Below, in pieces: positions 25,601 to 34,715 of a stretch of DNA of 45,790 nucleotides (its first letter is position 1; each line of letters begins with the position of its first letter). Made by a program: the position numbers and the translations under genes. The DNA comes from Shinella sumterensis. GTDB taxonomy: Bacteria; Pseudomonadota; Alphaproteobacteria; Rhizobiales; Rhizobiaceae. A model generated the notes under the pieces. It was not told the origin of the DNA, made no database searches, and saw only the letters and a program-made list of their open reading frames with translations. The stretch covers positions 26,850-72,639 of the forward strand of contig NZ_MYFN02000018.1 of NCBI RefSeq assembly GCF_004514425.2, read 5' to 3'.

Positions 25601-28091
25601 GCAGACCGCGGAAATCGGCGCCGAGGGCGGCGAGGTGGACATCCCCGTCACCGAGGCGTGGGGGCCGGGCTCCTACATCACCGCAACGCTCTTCCGTCCA
25701 GGCTCCGACCAGGAAAGCCGCATGCCCATGCGCGCCATCGGCGTCACCTGGCTGAAGGTCGATCCGGCCGATCGCAAGCTCGACGTCTCGCTCGACGTGC
25801 CGGAAAAGACGCTGCCGCGCCAGCCGCTCGACATTTCGCTGAAGGTCGCCGGTGCCGGTGCGGATGAAGAGGCCTATGTCACGGTCGCCGCCGTCGATGT
25901 CGGCATCCTCAACCTCACGCGCTACGAAGCGCCCGATCCGGCTGGCTGGTATTTCGGCCAGCGCCGCCTCGGCATGGAAATCCGCGACCTCTATGGCCGC
26001 CTGATCGACGGTTCGCTCGGCGCCACCGGGCGCCTGCGCACCGGCGGCGACGGCGGCGAGGGCGCCCTTCAGGGCAACCCGCCGACGGAAAAGCTCGTGG
26101 CCTTCTTCGCAGGTCCCGTAAAGCTCGATGCGGACGGCAACGTCAAGGTCAGCTTCGACATTCCGCAGTTCAACGGCACGGCCCGCATCATGGCCGTCGC
26201 CTGGACGAAGACCGGTGTCGGCAGCGCGTCCAAGGACGTCGTCATCCGCGATCCGATCGTGGTGACGGCGAGCCTGCCGAAGTTCCTCGCACCCGGGGAC
26301 CGTTCGGACCTGAGGCTCGACATCGTCAACACCGATGCGCCGGCCGGCGACTACAAGGTCGCGATCACGCACAACGCCTCCGTCATGGTCGAGCAGACCG
26401 GTGCGGGCCAGACGTTGACGCTGGAACCCGGCGCCAAGACCGCGCTCACCCTGCCGCTCATTGGCGGCGAGATCGGCGATGGCCTCGTCACCGTGACGCT
26501 CACCGACGGCAACGGCCTGTCGCTCGAGCAGGCGCTGAACGTGCCCGTGCGTCCGGCGGCCATGCCGATTACCACGCGCCGGCCCATCGAGATCGCCGCC
26601 AATGGCAGCCTGACCATCGACGACCAGCTGCTAGCCGACAGCCAGCTCGGCGGCGCCTCGGTCAGCCTCAGCGTGTCGCGGGCCGCCGCCTTCGACATTC
26701 CGGCCCTGCTGATGTCGCTCGATCGCTACCCCTATGGCTGCACGGAGCAGACGACGAGCCGCGCGCTGCCGCTGCTCTATCTGAGCGAACTGTCCAAGCA
26801 GTCCGGCCTGCCGGAGGATACCGAAACGCAGAAGCGCGTGCAGGAGGCGATCTACCGCGTGCTCGCCAACCAGTCCTCCTCGGGCAGCTTCGGCCTGTGG
26901 TCGCCGGGCTATGGCGACCTGTGGCTCGATGCCTTCGTCACCGACTTCCTGACGCGGGCCCGCGAACAGAAGTTCGACGTGCCGGAACAGGCCATGCTGC
27001 AGGCGCTCTCCAACCTGCAGAACGCGCTGTCCTATGACGTCAATGTCTCCAACCAGGGCAGCGAGATCGCCTATGCGCTCTATGTGCTCGCCCGCAACCG
27101 CAAGGCCGCGATCAGCGACCTGCGCTACTACGCCGATACGAAGCTGTCCGAGTTCACCTCGCCGCTCGCCCGTGCGCAGCTTGCCGGTGCGCTCGGCCTC
27201 TACGGCGATGCGCAGCGGTCCATGGCGCTCTTCTCCAATGCGCTCGGCCTGTCCCGCGACAGCATCATGAATGCAAGCCTCTCGCGCAGCGACTACGGTT
27301 CGTCGCTGCGTGACGGCGCGGCAATCCTGGCGCTGGCCGCCGAAGCCCGTCCCGTGCCGACGATCATTCCCGAACTGGTCAAGCAGGTCGGCACGCAGTG
27401 GGAAAACAAGCGCTGGACCAGCACGCAGGAGCAGACCTGGATGCTGCTTGCCGCGCGCTCCGTGAAGGACGCCGACAAGAACCTGAAGCTCGAAATCAAC
27501 GGCGCCGAACACGCCGGCGGCTATGCCGCGCAGATGACGAGCAAGTCGCTGCTGGAAAATCCGCTGACCGTCGCCAACCGCACCGGCGAGCCGGTCTCGG
27601 CCATGCTGACGACGGTGGCGGCCCCGGCCGATCCGCTGCCGGCAGGCGGCGACGGCTTCGCCATCGAGCGAACCTACTACACGCTCGACGGCGAGGAGGC
27701 CAACATCACGGAGGCCCGGCAGAACGAACGCTACGTCGTCGTGCTCAAGGTGACCGAGCACAACGACTGGGCATCGCGCATCATCATCACGGACCTGCTG
27801 CCGGCGGGTTTCGAGATCGACAATCCGAGCCTGGTCGACAGTGCGAAGCTCGCCAATTTCGACTGGCTCGGCGAGACCGAGACGGCGCATACGGAGTTCC
27901 GCTACGACCGCTTCGTCGCGGCCTTCAACCGCAGCGAGGGCAACAACCGCGACGTGACGGTCGCCTATGTCGTGCGCGCCGTGACACCCGGCACCTATGA
28001 CCTGCCGGCTGCACAGGTGGAGGACATGTACCGTCCGCAATACTCCGCCCGCACCGCGACCGGCCGCATGCAGGTCGTCAAGGCCGAGTAG
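22635..28091 (+). CDS. Periplasmic alpha-2-macroglobulin with N-terminal PAN/Apple domain (YfhM-like)
   Basis: An 1818-residue bacterial alpha-2-macroglobulin, thought to trap foreign proteases in the periplasm through a thioester and to work with PBP1C in envelope repair. AGGAGGA (22624-22630) supports the ATG at 22635, with ATG 22641 as alternative. A Sec signal peptide ends AHAAE; no lipobox cysteine is present, unlike E. coli YfhM, so it should be soluble. Residues about 38-110 form a cysteine-rich PAN/Apple domain. MG-type domains follow, and the thioester motif CTEQ starts at Cys1369 in YPYGCTEQTTS, so it is intact. The following helical domain and terminal receptor-like domain are present. 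It forms an operon with pbpC, 14 bases downstream. Confidence 0.95.
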   Translation: MSMRAIFGFSALLFSAVASPSIPAHAAETRTIVTTENSDYFGFDLRTVQDVTLDQCKTACVDDLSCRAFTYNPKVKWCFMKSDFNQLNHFQGAIAGKIVKADDAADIGAPPALSFISEYMAADARAFRDNLALASGQEGQGAESLASLGRIETASSRFDEALAAYKGALSLAPDDFFLWIETAESMGRANNNSYLAGQGALAAINAYQLSRTTETRARALAVLADTLDKSGSYRAGINAYKASLDLKDDVAIRSAYLGLRARQGFRVVNHTIDSDSATPRACVEFSEPLVKSGADYASFVTLDGAAPKAVEAKDRQICIEGLTHGQRYKIAFRPGLPSAVDEPLAAAVDLDIYVQDRAAMVRFTGDGFVLPGSVRRGIPIVSVNTDSADLKLYRVGDRAIAGLLAESRFLTQLDGYSASNIESQSGELVWQGKIDISPELNKDVVTSFPVDEALPERKPGVYVLTAAASNGRSNEWDAKATQWFVISDVGLTTYAGTDGLNVFARSLDSAGPLEGVELQLIAKNNEILGTATTDSDGRATFTAGLMRGTAANTPAVIFARKGEDDFVFLDMTRAGFDLSDRGVTGRPAPGAIDVLAWTERGIYRAGETVHASALARDIEANAVEKLPLTFVFNRPDGVEDRRMVSDGAALGGHAIDLALQANSMRGTWTMQVFTDPKGTAIAEKQFLVDDFVPDRIEFDMTSEAKEIEAGIAAPVSVEGRYLYGAPGAGLEIEGDVALKPTREDPAYPGYVFGLADEEAIEESRIPLEGLGVLDEAGQTTFDVLVNDLPSTTQRLEALVTLRMNEAGGRAVERSLTLPVKASGPMIGVKPEFQGELSENSVANFTVVAVTPEGTREAMQGLPWKLLSVERDYQWYRDGSSWRYEPVLSTKQIANGTLDVAADGGRISVPVTWGRYRLEVESPEPDGPATSVEFDAGWYVAATSTETPDALEISLDKENYAVGDTAKLKVSPRHAGQLLITVGAESLISTQTAEIGAEGGEVDIPVTEAWGPGSYITATLFRPGSDQESRMPMRAIGVTWLKVDPADRKLDVSLDVPEKTLPRQPLDISLKVAGAGADEEAYVTVAAVDVGILNLTRYEAPDPAGWYFGQRRLGMEIRDLYGRLIDGSLGATGRLRTGGDGGEGALQGNPPTEKLVAFFAGPVKLDADGNVKVSFDIPQFNGTARIMAVAWTKTGVGSASKDVVIRDPIVVTASLPKFLAPGDRSDLRLDIVNTDAPAGDYKVAITHNASVMVEQTGAGQTLTLEPGAKTALTLPLIGGEIGDGLVTVTLTDGNGLSLEQALNVPVRPAAMPITTRRPIEIAANGSLTIDDQLLADSQLGGASVSLSVSRAAAFDIPALLMSLDRYPYGCTEQTTSRALPLLYLSELSKQSGLPEDTETQKRVQEAIYRVLANQSSSGSFGLWSPGYGDLWLDAFVTDFLTRAREQKFDVPEQAMLQALSNLQNALSYDVNVSNQGSEIAYALYVLARNRKAAISDLRYYADTKLSEFTSPLARAQLAGALGLYGDAQRSMALFSNALGLSRDSIMNASLSRSDYGSSLRDGAAILALAAEARPVPTIIPELVKQVGTQWENKRWTSTQEQTWMLLAARSVKDADKNLKLEINGAEHAGGYAAQMTSKSLLENPLTVANRTGEPVSAMLTTVAAPADPLPAGGDGFAIERTYYTLDGEEANITEARQNERYVVVLKVTEHNDWASRIIITDLLPAGFEIDNPSLVDSAKLANFDWLGETETAHTEFRYDRFVAAFNRSEGNNRDVTVAYVVRAVTPGTYDLPAAQVEDMYRPQYSARTATGRMQVVKAE

Positions 28092-28105
28092 GAGAGGGCG
28101 GGCCG

Positions 28106-30190
28106 ATGGCGCTCTGGCGCAAGCTCCTGATCGGCTCCCTCGGCGGGGCGGCGGCAATCGCCGCGCTTGCCGCGGGGCTGGATTATGCGGACCGTGCCTA
28201 TCCGCCACCGGTCGATGTCGCCGGCATCGTGTCGAAGGAGGTGCTCGACCGGGACGGCCGCCTGCTGCGCGCCTTCGCCACGCCCGAGGGGCATTGGCGG
28301 CTGAAGACCACGGCCGCCGATGTCGATCCGCAGTTCCTGCGCATGCTCGTCGCCTATGAGGACCGCCGGTTCGCCGCGCATTCCGGCGTCGATCCGCTGG
28401 CCCTGCTGCGCGCGGCCGGGCAGTTCCTCACCAATGGCCGCATCGTCTCGGGCGCCTCCACGCTTTCCATGCAGGTCGCGCGCCTGATCGAGCCGCGCGA
28501 AAACCGCTCGCTGCTCGCCAAGTTGCGCCAGATGGCGCGCGCCATCCAGCTCGAGCGGCGGCTGTCCAAGGCCGAGATCCTGGATCTCTACCTGACGCTC
28601 GCGCCCTATGGCGGCAACCTGGAGGGCGTGCGCGCGGCAAGCCTCGCCTGGTTCGGCAAGGAGCCGAAGCGCCTGTCCGTCGCCGAAGCCGCGCTGCTCG
28701 TCGCCCTGCCGCAATTGCCGGAAAAGCGCCGCCCGGACCGGCATCGCGCCGCGGCCGAAGCGGCACGCGCCCGCGTGCTGGACCGCATGGCGGTGTCCGA
28801 GCTGATCGGCGAGGGGGAGGCGGAGCGCGCAGGCGGCGAGGCCGTGCCGGACCGACGCCGCCAGCTTCCCGCCTTCGCCGCGCACCTGTCGGAGCTTGCC
28901 TTGCGCAAGGAGCCGAAGGCGACGGAGCACCGCACGACGCTCGATCGCACCGTGCAGGACGGCCTGGAGACCGTCGCGCGCGAGGCGGCCGAACGCCTTG
29001 GGCCGAAGGTCTCCATCGCCATGGTCATGGCCGATGCCCGCACCGGCGAAATCCTCGGCGAGGTGGGCTCGGCGGATTATTTCGATGGCAGCCGCGCCGG
29101 CTGGATCGACATGACGCGCATCCGCCGCTCGCCGGGCTCGGCCCTCAAGCCCTTCATCTACGGCCTTGCCTTCGAAGAGGGGCTCGTCGCGCAGGAAACC
29201 ATCGTCGAGGACCGCCCCTCCGATTTTTCCGGCTATCGCCCGCGCAATTTCGACATGACCTACCAGGGCGACGTCAGCGTGCGCAAGGCGCTGCAGATGT
29301 CGCTCAATGTGCCGGCCGTCCGCCTGCTCGAGGCGGTCGGTCCGACGCGCATGATGGTGCGTTTCCGGCGCGCCGAGGTGCGGCCGGTCCTGCCGCCGGG
29401 CGAGACGCCGGGGCTTGCCATCGGCCTGGGCGGCCTCGGCATCACGCTGCGCGATCTCACGCAGCTCTACGCGGCGCTGGCCAACCGCGGCATGCCCGTG
29501 CAGCTCGGCGACGGCATCACCGGCGAGGCCGCGGTGATCAACGGCGATCCGCTGCTCGATCCCGTGGCCGTCTGGCAGGTTTCGGATGTGCTTTCGGCCG
29601 TCACGCCGCCCGCCGGCAGCCGCCGTCTCGGCATCGCCTACAAGACCGGCACGAGCTATGGCTACCGCGATGCCTGGTCCGTCGGCTATGACGGCCGCCA
29701 TGTGCTCGGCGTCTGGGTCGGCCGGGCCGACAACGGCGCGGTGCCCGGCCTGACCGGCTACGGCGCTGCGGCGCCCATCCTCTTCGAGGCCTTTTCCCGC
29801 TCGGGCCTTGCCATCACGCCCCTGCCGCGCGCGCCCTCCGGCGCGGTGCGCATCGCCCAGTCCGAGCTTCCCGCGAGCCTGCGCCGTTTCTCGACGACGG
29901 CAAACGGCCTCGTCGCGACCGTGGCGCGCGAGCCGGCCCCGCAGATCGTCTATCCGCCGGAAGGCGCGCATGTCGAACTCGGCGCCACGACGGGCGCCGA
30001 CATCGCCCCGCTCGTGCTGAAACTCCAGGGCGGCCGCGCGCCCTTCCGCTGGCTCGCCAACGGCAAGGTCCTCCCCGACGCCGCCCGCCGCCGCACGACG
30101 CAATGGATGCCCGAAGGCGCCGGCTTCTCGACCCTGACAGTCATAGACGCGGCCGGCCGCGCGGCGAGCGTGCGGGTGTTCATCGAGTGA
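28106..30190 (+). CDS. pbpC: Penicillin-binding protein 1C
   Basis: A 694-residue bifunctional class A peptidoglycan synthase of the PBP1C type. One N-terminal membrane anchor precedes the glycosyltransferase domain, with catalytic Glu85 in YEDRRFAAHSGVDPLAL. The transpeptidase domain has Ser345-x2-Lys348 in SPGSALKPF and KTGTSYGYRDAW starting at Lys513. The C-terminal 90 residues match the BiPBP_C domain found in PBP1C. Pairing with the alpha-2-macroglobulin gene is a well-known arrangement, suggesting the two act together in envelope repair. Start ATG at 28106 follows AGGAGAGG. Confidence 0.96.
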   Translation: MALWRKLLIGSLGGAAAIAALAAGLDYADRAYPPPVDVAGIVSKEVLDRDGRLLRAFATPEGHWRLKTTAADVDPQFLRMLVAYEDRRFAAHSGVDPLALLRAAGQFLTNGRIVSGASTLSMQVARLIEPRENRSLLAKLRQMARAIQLERRLSKAEILDLYLTLAPYGGNLEGVRAASLAWFGKEPKRLSVAEAALLVALPQLPEKRRPDRHRAAAEAARARVLDRMAVSELIGEGEAERAGGEAVPDRRRQLPAFAAHLSELALRKEPKATEHRTTLDRTVQDGLETVAREAAERLGPKVSIAMVMADARTGEILGEVGSADYFDGSRAGWIDMTRIRRSPGSALKPFIYGLAFEEGLVAQETIVEDRPSDFSGYRPRNFDMTYQGDVSVRKALQMSLNVPAVRLLEAVGPTRMMVRFRRAEVRPVLPPGETPGLAIGLGGLGITLRDLTQLYAALANRGMPVQLGDGITGEAAVINGDPLLDPVAVWQVSDVLSAVTPPAGSRRLGIAYKTGTSYGYRDAWSVGYDGRHVLGVWVGRADNGAVPGLTGYGAAAPILFEAFSRSGLAITPLPRAPSGAVRIAQSELPASLRRFSTTANGLVATVAREPAPQIVYPPEGAHVELGATTGADIAPLVLKLQGGRAPFRWLANGKVLPDAARRRTTQWMPEGAGFSTLTVIDAAGRAASVRVFIE

Positions 30191-30207
30191 CGATGTGGCG
30201 CATCACT

Positions 30208-30312
30208 TAGAGCATTTCCGGTGAACTCCGGTTCACCGGAAATGCTCTAGATTCCTGTTTTACCGCATTATCCGACGCCGAAGCGACTTCGCTTCGGCTG
30301 GAAATGCTCTAG
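30208..30312. repeat. RIME-like rhizobial palindromic mosaic element
   Basis: A 105-base intergenic element with two palindromes. The first has perfect 19-bp arms (TAGAGCATTTCCGGTGAAC at 30208-30226, complement at 30231-30249, loop TCCG). The second has 9-10-bp arms (GCCGAAGCG) at 30277-30298. It ends with GGAAATGCTCTAG at 30300-30312, repeating the right edge of the first palindrome. Size and two-palindrome layout fit the Rhizobium intergenic mosaic element (RIME). It could also end pbpC transcripts. Confidence 0.75.
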
Positions 30313-30410
30313 TTTCGCCGACGCGCGTTCAGATATCGCCCACGGGCGAACGCCGTCGCGAATTGCACTGTCGGCAAACGTTCGAGCAACCAGCATTTCT
30401 GGAAGAAAAA

Positions 30411-30485
30411 TGGTGCTGCTAGAGAGATTTGAACTCTCGGCCTCTCCCTTACCAAGGGAGTGCTCTACCCCTGAGCTATAGCAGC
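30411..30485 (-). tRNA. tRNA-Thr (anticodon GGT)
   Basis: Minus-strand cloverleaf of 75 nt including an encoded CCA. The acceptor pairs GCTGCTA with TAGCAGC; the D-arm is GCTC/GAGC; the anticodon arm is CTCCC-TTGGTAA-GGGAG with anticodon GGT; the T-arm is GAGAG-TTCAAAT-CTCTC. Every stem pairs perfectly. Confidence 0.97.
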
Positions 30486-30633
30486 ATCCGGCGAAACGGG
30501 ATCTGTTTCGCGTGAGCGAGGGCCTATTGCCATAGGTGGTTCGGCAGTGCAAGCGGCGAAATGGCGATTGTCGCAACAAATCTGTCGGGGCACACGCTTT
30601 TTTCGTTCGCTGGAATTCGTTATGAGAGACGGC

Positions 30634-30834
30634 ATGAGCGGCAAGGACGAGACGAAAGACAGGAAGACCAGGACGGAAGCGGAGATTCGCGCCGAGCGGC
30701 TGGCAAGGACGCTGCGCGACAACCTCCAGCGCCGCAAGCAGCAGGCGCGCGCCCGGCGCGCGGGGGCGGCCGACGAGACGATGGGTCTGCCGGCTGCGCC
30801 CTCTGCCGCAAAAAAAGACGAATCGGACGGTTAG
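30634..30834 (+). CDS. Small charged hypothetical protein upstream of murA
   Basis: A 66-residue protein very rich in Lys, Arg, Glu and Asp, starting MSGKDETKDRKTRTEAEIRA and containing LARTLRDNLQRRKQQARARR, which should form one long basic helix. An alternative ATG lies 12 bases upstream at 30622. I do not know a function; proteins of this kind and place (before murA) occur in related rhizobia. The helix could bind nucleic acid or ribosome, but that is a guess. There is no signal peptide or membrane segment. Confidence 0.65.
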   Translation: MSGKDETKDRKTRTEAEIRAERLARTLRDNLQRRKQQARARRAGAADETMGLPAAPSAAKKDESDG

Positions 30835-31002
30835 TCGAGCCTGTCTTCAGCAGAAGGCGACGGGGGTGGTTTTTCAAACCGGGGCACGCCTGAGGCGGGC
30901 GACCGGCGCGGGCTTCATTTTTCTTTTGCGATGCTCTAAAGAGGCCGCCATCTCCGAACGCCGATATTCTTCGAGAAAGGCGGGCCCGGCCCGTAATCGC
31001 AC

Positions 31003-32295
31003 ATGGATCGTATCAGGATTGTAGGCGGCAACGAACTCAAGGGTATCATCCCGATTTCGGGTGCCAAGAATGCAGCACTGCCGCTGATGATCGCGTCGCT
31101 CCTCACCGACGACACGCTGACCCTGGAAAACGTGCCGCATCTGGCCGATGTCGAACAGCTCATCCGCATTCTCGGCAACCACGGCGCCGATATCACCGTC
31201 AACGGCCGCCGCGAGCGTCAGGGCGAGGGCTACTCCCGCACCGTCACCTTCACCTCGCGCAATATCGTCGACACGACGGCGCCCTATGAGCTGGTCTCGA
31301 AGATGCGCGCCTCCTTCTGGGTCATCGGCCCGCTCCTGGCGCGTGAAGGCAAGGCCCGCGTCTCGCTGCCCGGTGGCTGCGCTATCGGAACGCGTCCGGT
31401 TGACCTCTTCATCGAGGCCCTTGCGGCGCTCGGCGCCAAGCTGGAGATCGATGGCGGTTATATCGAGGCAACCGCCCCGGCTGGCGGGCTCATCGGCGCG
31501 CGCTACACCTTCCCGAAGGTTTCCGTCGGCGCGACGCATGTCCTCATGATGGCGGCGACGCTTGCCCGCGGCACCACGGTCATCGGCAACGCCGCGCGCG
31601 AGCCGGAAGTGCAGGACCTCGCCAAGTGCCTCAACGCCATGGGCGCGAAGATCACGGGTGCGGGCACCTCGACCATCACCATCGAAGGCGTCAACCAGCT
31701 CTCCGGCGCGCGCCATCGTGTCCTGCCCGACCGCATCGAGACCGGCACCTACGCCATGGCCGTCGCCATGACGGGCGGCGACGTGGTGCTGGAAGGCACG
31801 GACGCATCCCTGCTCGAAACGGCGCTTGAGGCGATCCGCCGGTCCGGCGCGGAGATCACCGCCACGGAAAGCGGCATCCGCGTGGTGCGCAACGGCGGCG
31901 GCATCAAGCCGGTCGACGTCGTGACCGATCCCTTCCCGGGTTTCCCCACGGACCTGCAGGCGCAGTTCATGGGCCTGATGACCAAGTCGAACGGCATGTC
32001 GCACATCACCGAGACGATCTTCGAAAACCGCTTCATGCATGTGCAGGAACTGGCCCGCCTGGGCGCGAAGATCTCGCTTTCCGGCCAGACCGCCAAGATC
32101 GAAGGCGTCGAGCGCCTGCGCGGTGCGCCGGTCATGGCGACAGACCTGCGTGCCTCCGTGTCGCTGGTCATCGCGGGGCTGGCCGCCGAAGGCGAGACCA
32201 TGGTCTCGCGCGTCTACCACCTCGACCGCGGCTTCGAACGCCTGGAAGAGAAGCTCACCCGGTGCGGCGCCATCGTCGAACGCGTCAGCGACTGA
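31003..32295 (+). CDS. murA: UDP-N-acetylglucosamine 1-carboxyvinyltransferase
   Basis: Catalyses the first committed step of peptidoglycan precursor synthesis, adding enolpyruvate from PEP to UDP-GlcNAc in the cytoplasm. The 430-residue protein has normal length. It starts [20 protein letters not shown] with the [10 protein letters not shown] signature, and Cys126 in [14 protein letters not shown] is the catalytic, fosfomycin-reactive residue, so fosfomycin sensitivity is not lost at this site. [14 protein letters not shown] is the conserved C-terminal domain motif. It is the first of a row of rightward housekeeping genes. Confidence 0.98.
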   Translation: MDRIRIVGGNELKGIIPISGAKNAALPLMIASLLTDDTLTLENVPHLADVEQLIRILGNHGADITVNGRRERQGEGYSRTVTFTSRNIVDTTAPYELVSKMRASFWVIGPLLAREGKARVSLPGGCAIGTRPVDLFIEALAALGAKLEIDGGYIEATAPAGGLIGARYTFPKVSVGATHVLMMAATLARGTTVIGNAAREPEVQDLAKCLNAMGAKITGAGTSTITIEGVNQLSGARHRVLPDRIETGTYAMAVAMTGGDVVLEGTDASLLETALEAIRRSGAEITATESGIRVVRNGGGIKPVDVVTDPFPGFPTDLQAQFMGLMTKSNGMSHITETIFENRFMHVQELARLGAKISLSGQTAKIEGVERLRGAPVMATDLRASVSLVIAGLAAEGETMVSRVYHLDRGFERLEEKLTRCGAIVERVSD

Positions 32296-32329
32296 CGGAT
32301 CGGCAGCGATAAGATTGAACACGCCGACG

Positions 32330-32363
32330 AGGGGCGGGGCGTTTTTGTAAACGCTCCGCCCCT
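32330..32363 (+). terminator. Stem-loop after murA, possible terminator
   Basis: A 15-bp stem with one G-T type mismatch (AGGGGCGGGGCGTTT against its partner at 32349-32363) and loop TTGT. The T residues lie inside the stem and loop, not after it, so termination is uncertain. Confidence 0.45.
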
Positions 32364-32446
32364 TGCCGTTGCAGTCGGCCGCGCGCCGTCCTATTTCGTG
32401 ATCGACTATTCGAGATGCCGCACAGCCCGGCGCAAAGGACCCGACC

Positions 32447-32887
32447 ATGGACAGCCTGAAACTGCTTGCCCTCGACACGGAAGATCTCGCCGTCGTCTCG
32501 GCCCACCTGCAGGACGCGGTCTTCAAGACCGACGGCCTCGCCTACGATGCCCGCCACCACGTCTTCTCCGTCGTCGTCAACCGTTTCGTGTGGGAAAAGG
32601 CGGCGCGGGCGCGCGGCAAGAGCTTCGAGCGCCGCCGGGCGGCGATTGCCTTCAAGCGCGTCAATGCCGTACGTTCGATCGGCATCGACCGGAAGGACAA
32701 GGACGCGGTCCTCTCGCTGCTTGCCATCAACTTCACGCCGAACGGCGAGGGGCCGGATGGAACGCTGGAACTCGTGCTTTCCGGCAGCGCCTCCATCGCG
32801 CTCGATGTGGAATGCGTCGAAGTTCAGCTTGCAGATACGGGCGGAGCATGGGAAACCAGCTTGAAACCCCGCCATCCAGCGGTTTGA
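32447..32887 (+). CDS. DUF2948 family protein
   Basis: A 146-residue cytoplasmic protein beginning MDSLKLLALDTEDLAVVSAH, typical of DUF2948, a family largely confined to alphaproteobacteria and usually next to hisD. It contains LSLLAINFTP and the C-terminal LELVLSGSASIALDVECVEV strand pair, in which LSGSASIALDVEC is the most family-like part. No catalytic motif is seen and its function is unknown. It is 45 bases before the hisD start, so likely cotranscribed with it. Confidence 0.88.
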   Translation: MDSLKLLALDTEDLAVVSAHLQDAVFKTDGLAYDARHHVFSVVVNRFVWEKAARARGKSFERRRAAIAFKRVNAVRSIGIDRKDKDAVLSLLAINFTPNGEGPDGTLELVLSGSASIALDVECVEVQLADTGGAWETSLKPRHPAV

Positions 32888-32932
32888 GAGCATGAGCCGG
32901 CCTTTATGCCGGAGACGACAGGGACGGACGAC

Positions 32933-34231
32933 TTGGCGATCAGACTTGACTACCAGAGCAGTGATTTCGAAAGCCGGTTCGCTGCCTTCCTGACCACCAA
33001 GCGCGAGGTCTCCGAGGACGTCAACGCCATCGTGCGCGCGATCATCGACGACGTGCGCGCGCGCGGCGACAAGGCGCTCGCCGACTATTCCAAAAAATTT
33101 GACGGCCTCGATTTCGCGACGACCTCCATGCGCGTCTCGCTCGAGGAAATCGACGCCGCCTTCGATGCGGTCGATCCGAAGATCATCGCCGCGCTGGAGC
33201 TTGCCGCGCAGCGCATCGAGAAGCACCACGCCCGCCAGAAGCCGAAGGACGACCTCTACGAGGACGATATCGGCGTGGGCCTCGGCTCGCGCTGGACGGC
33301 GATCGACGCCGTCGGCCTCTATGTTCCCGGCGGCACGGCGAGCTATCCGAGCTCCGTGCTGATGAATGCGGTGCCGGCCAAGGTGGCCGGCGTGCCGCGC
33401 GTCGTCATGGTCGTCCCGGCCAGGGAAGGCGCGATCAACCCGGCGGTTCTCGCCGCCGCGCGCATTGCGGGCGTCGACGAGATCTACCGCATCGGCGGCG
33501 CGCAGGCCGTGGCGGCCCTTGCCTATGGCACCGAGACCATCGCGCCCGTGGCGAAGATCACCGGTCCCGGCAATGCCTTCGTCGCCGCCGCCAAGCGCCA
33601 GGTCTTCGGCACTGTCGGCATCGACATGATCGCGGGCCCCTCGGAAGTGCTCGTCATCGCCGACGGCGACAATGATCCGGATTGGCTGGCCGCCGACCTG
33701 CTCGCCCAGGCCGAGCACGATGCCGGCGCCCAGTCCATCCTCGTTACCGACAGCGCCGCCCTGGCGGATGCCGTCGAGGCGGCCGTCGAGCGGCAGCTGA
33801 AGACGCTGGAGCGCGCCGAGACCGCTGCCGCGAGCTGGCGTGATTTCGGCGCGGTCATCCTCGTTCCGGACCTGAAGAAGAGCATCCCGCTCGCCAACCG
33901 CATCGCCGCCGAGCACCTGGAGATCGCGACGGCCGATCCGGACGCGCTGATGGCGGAAATCCGCAATGCCGGCGCCATCTTCGTCGGCCGCCATACGCCG
34001 GAAGTCATCGGCGATTACGTCGGCGGTTCCAACCACGTCCTGCCGACGGCCCGCTCCGCCCGCTTTTCTTCTGGCCTCTCGGTGCTCGACTACATGAAGC
34101 GCACCTCGATCCTGCGGCTCGGCGCCGAGCAGCTTCGTGCGCTCGGCCCTGCCGCCATCACGCTTGCCGAAGCCGAAGGGCTCGGCGCCCATGCCCGCTC
34201 CGTTGCCATCCGGCTCAACCTGGAAGGCTAG
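32933..34231 (+). CDS. hisD: Histidinol dehydrogenase
   Basis: Catalyses the last two steps of histidine synthesis, L-histidinol to L-histidine, with NAD and zinc. I choose the TTG at 32933, giving 432 residues beginning LAIRLDYQSSDFE; AGGGACGG lies 8-10 bases upstream and the length matches the family (about 430). An ATG at 32906 in the same frame would add nine residues. Motifs: YVPGGTASYPSSVLMNAVPAKVAG (in two parts), GPGNAFVAAAKRQVFG, AGPSEVLVIAD, the EHLEI zinc/catalytic region and GAHARSVAIRL at the C-terminus. Confidence 0.96.
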   Translation: MAIRLDYQSSDFESRFAAFLTTKREVSEDVNAIVRAIIDDVRARGDKALADYSKKFDGLDFATTSMRVSLEEIDAAFDAVDPKIIAALELAAQRIEKHHARQKPKDDLYEDDIGVGLGSRWTAIDAVGLYVPGGTASYPSSVLMNAVPAKVAGVPRVVMVVPAREGAINPAVLAAARIAGVDEIYRIGGAQAVAALAYGTETIAPVAKITGPGNAFVAAAKRQVFGTVGIDMIAGPSEVLVIADGDNDPDWLAADLLAQAEHDAGAQSILVTDSAALADAVEAAVERQLKTLERAETAAASWRDFGAVILVPDLKKSIPLANRIAAEHLEIATADPDALMAEIRNAGAIFVGRHTPEVIGDYVGGSNHVLPTARSARFSSGLSVLDYMKRTSILRLGAEQLRALGPAAITLAEAEGLGAHARSVAIRLNLEG

Positions 34232-34234
34232 GCC

Positions 34235-34711
34235 ATGGCCGCGACGGGCAACTTCCGCCTCTGCGATGTGGTTCTGGACGAGACGATCGGCCGCGCCACG
34301 CCTGACGTGGAGCACGAACGCGCCGTTGCCATCTTCGACCTCATCGAGGAAAATTCCTTCGAGCCTGTCGGCCATGCCGGCGGGCCCTATCGCCTCCATC
34401 TCTCGCTGGTCGATTCCAAGCTCGTCTTCGCCATCCGCACGGAAGGCGGCGAGCCGGTCGCAACGCATATCCTCTCGCTCACGCCCTTCCGCCGCATCGT
34501 GAAGGACTATTTCATGATCTGCGAGAGCTACTACCAGGCGATCCGTTCCGCCACGCCCAGCCAGATCGAGGCGATCGACATGGGCCGGCGCGGCATCCAC
34601 AACGAGGGCTCCCAGACGTTGATGGACCGGCTGTCGGGCAAGATCAAATTCGACTTCGACACGGCCCGCCGCCTGTTCACGCTCGTCTGCGTTCTCTACT
34701 GGCGCGGGTGA
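34235..34711 (+). CDS. UPF0262 family protein
   Basis: A 158-residue protein of the UPF0262 family found in alphaproteobacteria between hisD and a phosphatase gene. The family pattern is visible as [38 protein letters not shown] and [20 protein letters not shown]. No catalytic residues or membrane segments can be named and the function is unknown. It starts three bases after the hisD stop, and GGAAGG before the start supports translation. It ends four bases before the phosphatase gene, so this is a tight operon. Confidence 0.93.
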   Translation: MAATGNFRLCDVVLDETIGRATPDVEHERAVAIFDLIEENSFEPVGHAGGPYRLHLSLVDSKLVFAIRTEGGEPVATHILSLTPFRRIVKDYFMICESYYQAIRSATPSQIEAIDMGRRGIHNEGSQTLMDRLSGKIKFDFDTARRLFTLVCVLYWRG

Positions 34712-34715
34712 GCGG

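Noticed and set aside
22689-26372. A 1227-codon minus-strand frame opposite the alpha-2-macroglobulin gene
   Set aside because: Antisense shadow with Arg/Gly/Asp-rich composition and no recognisable domain.
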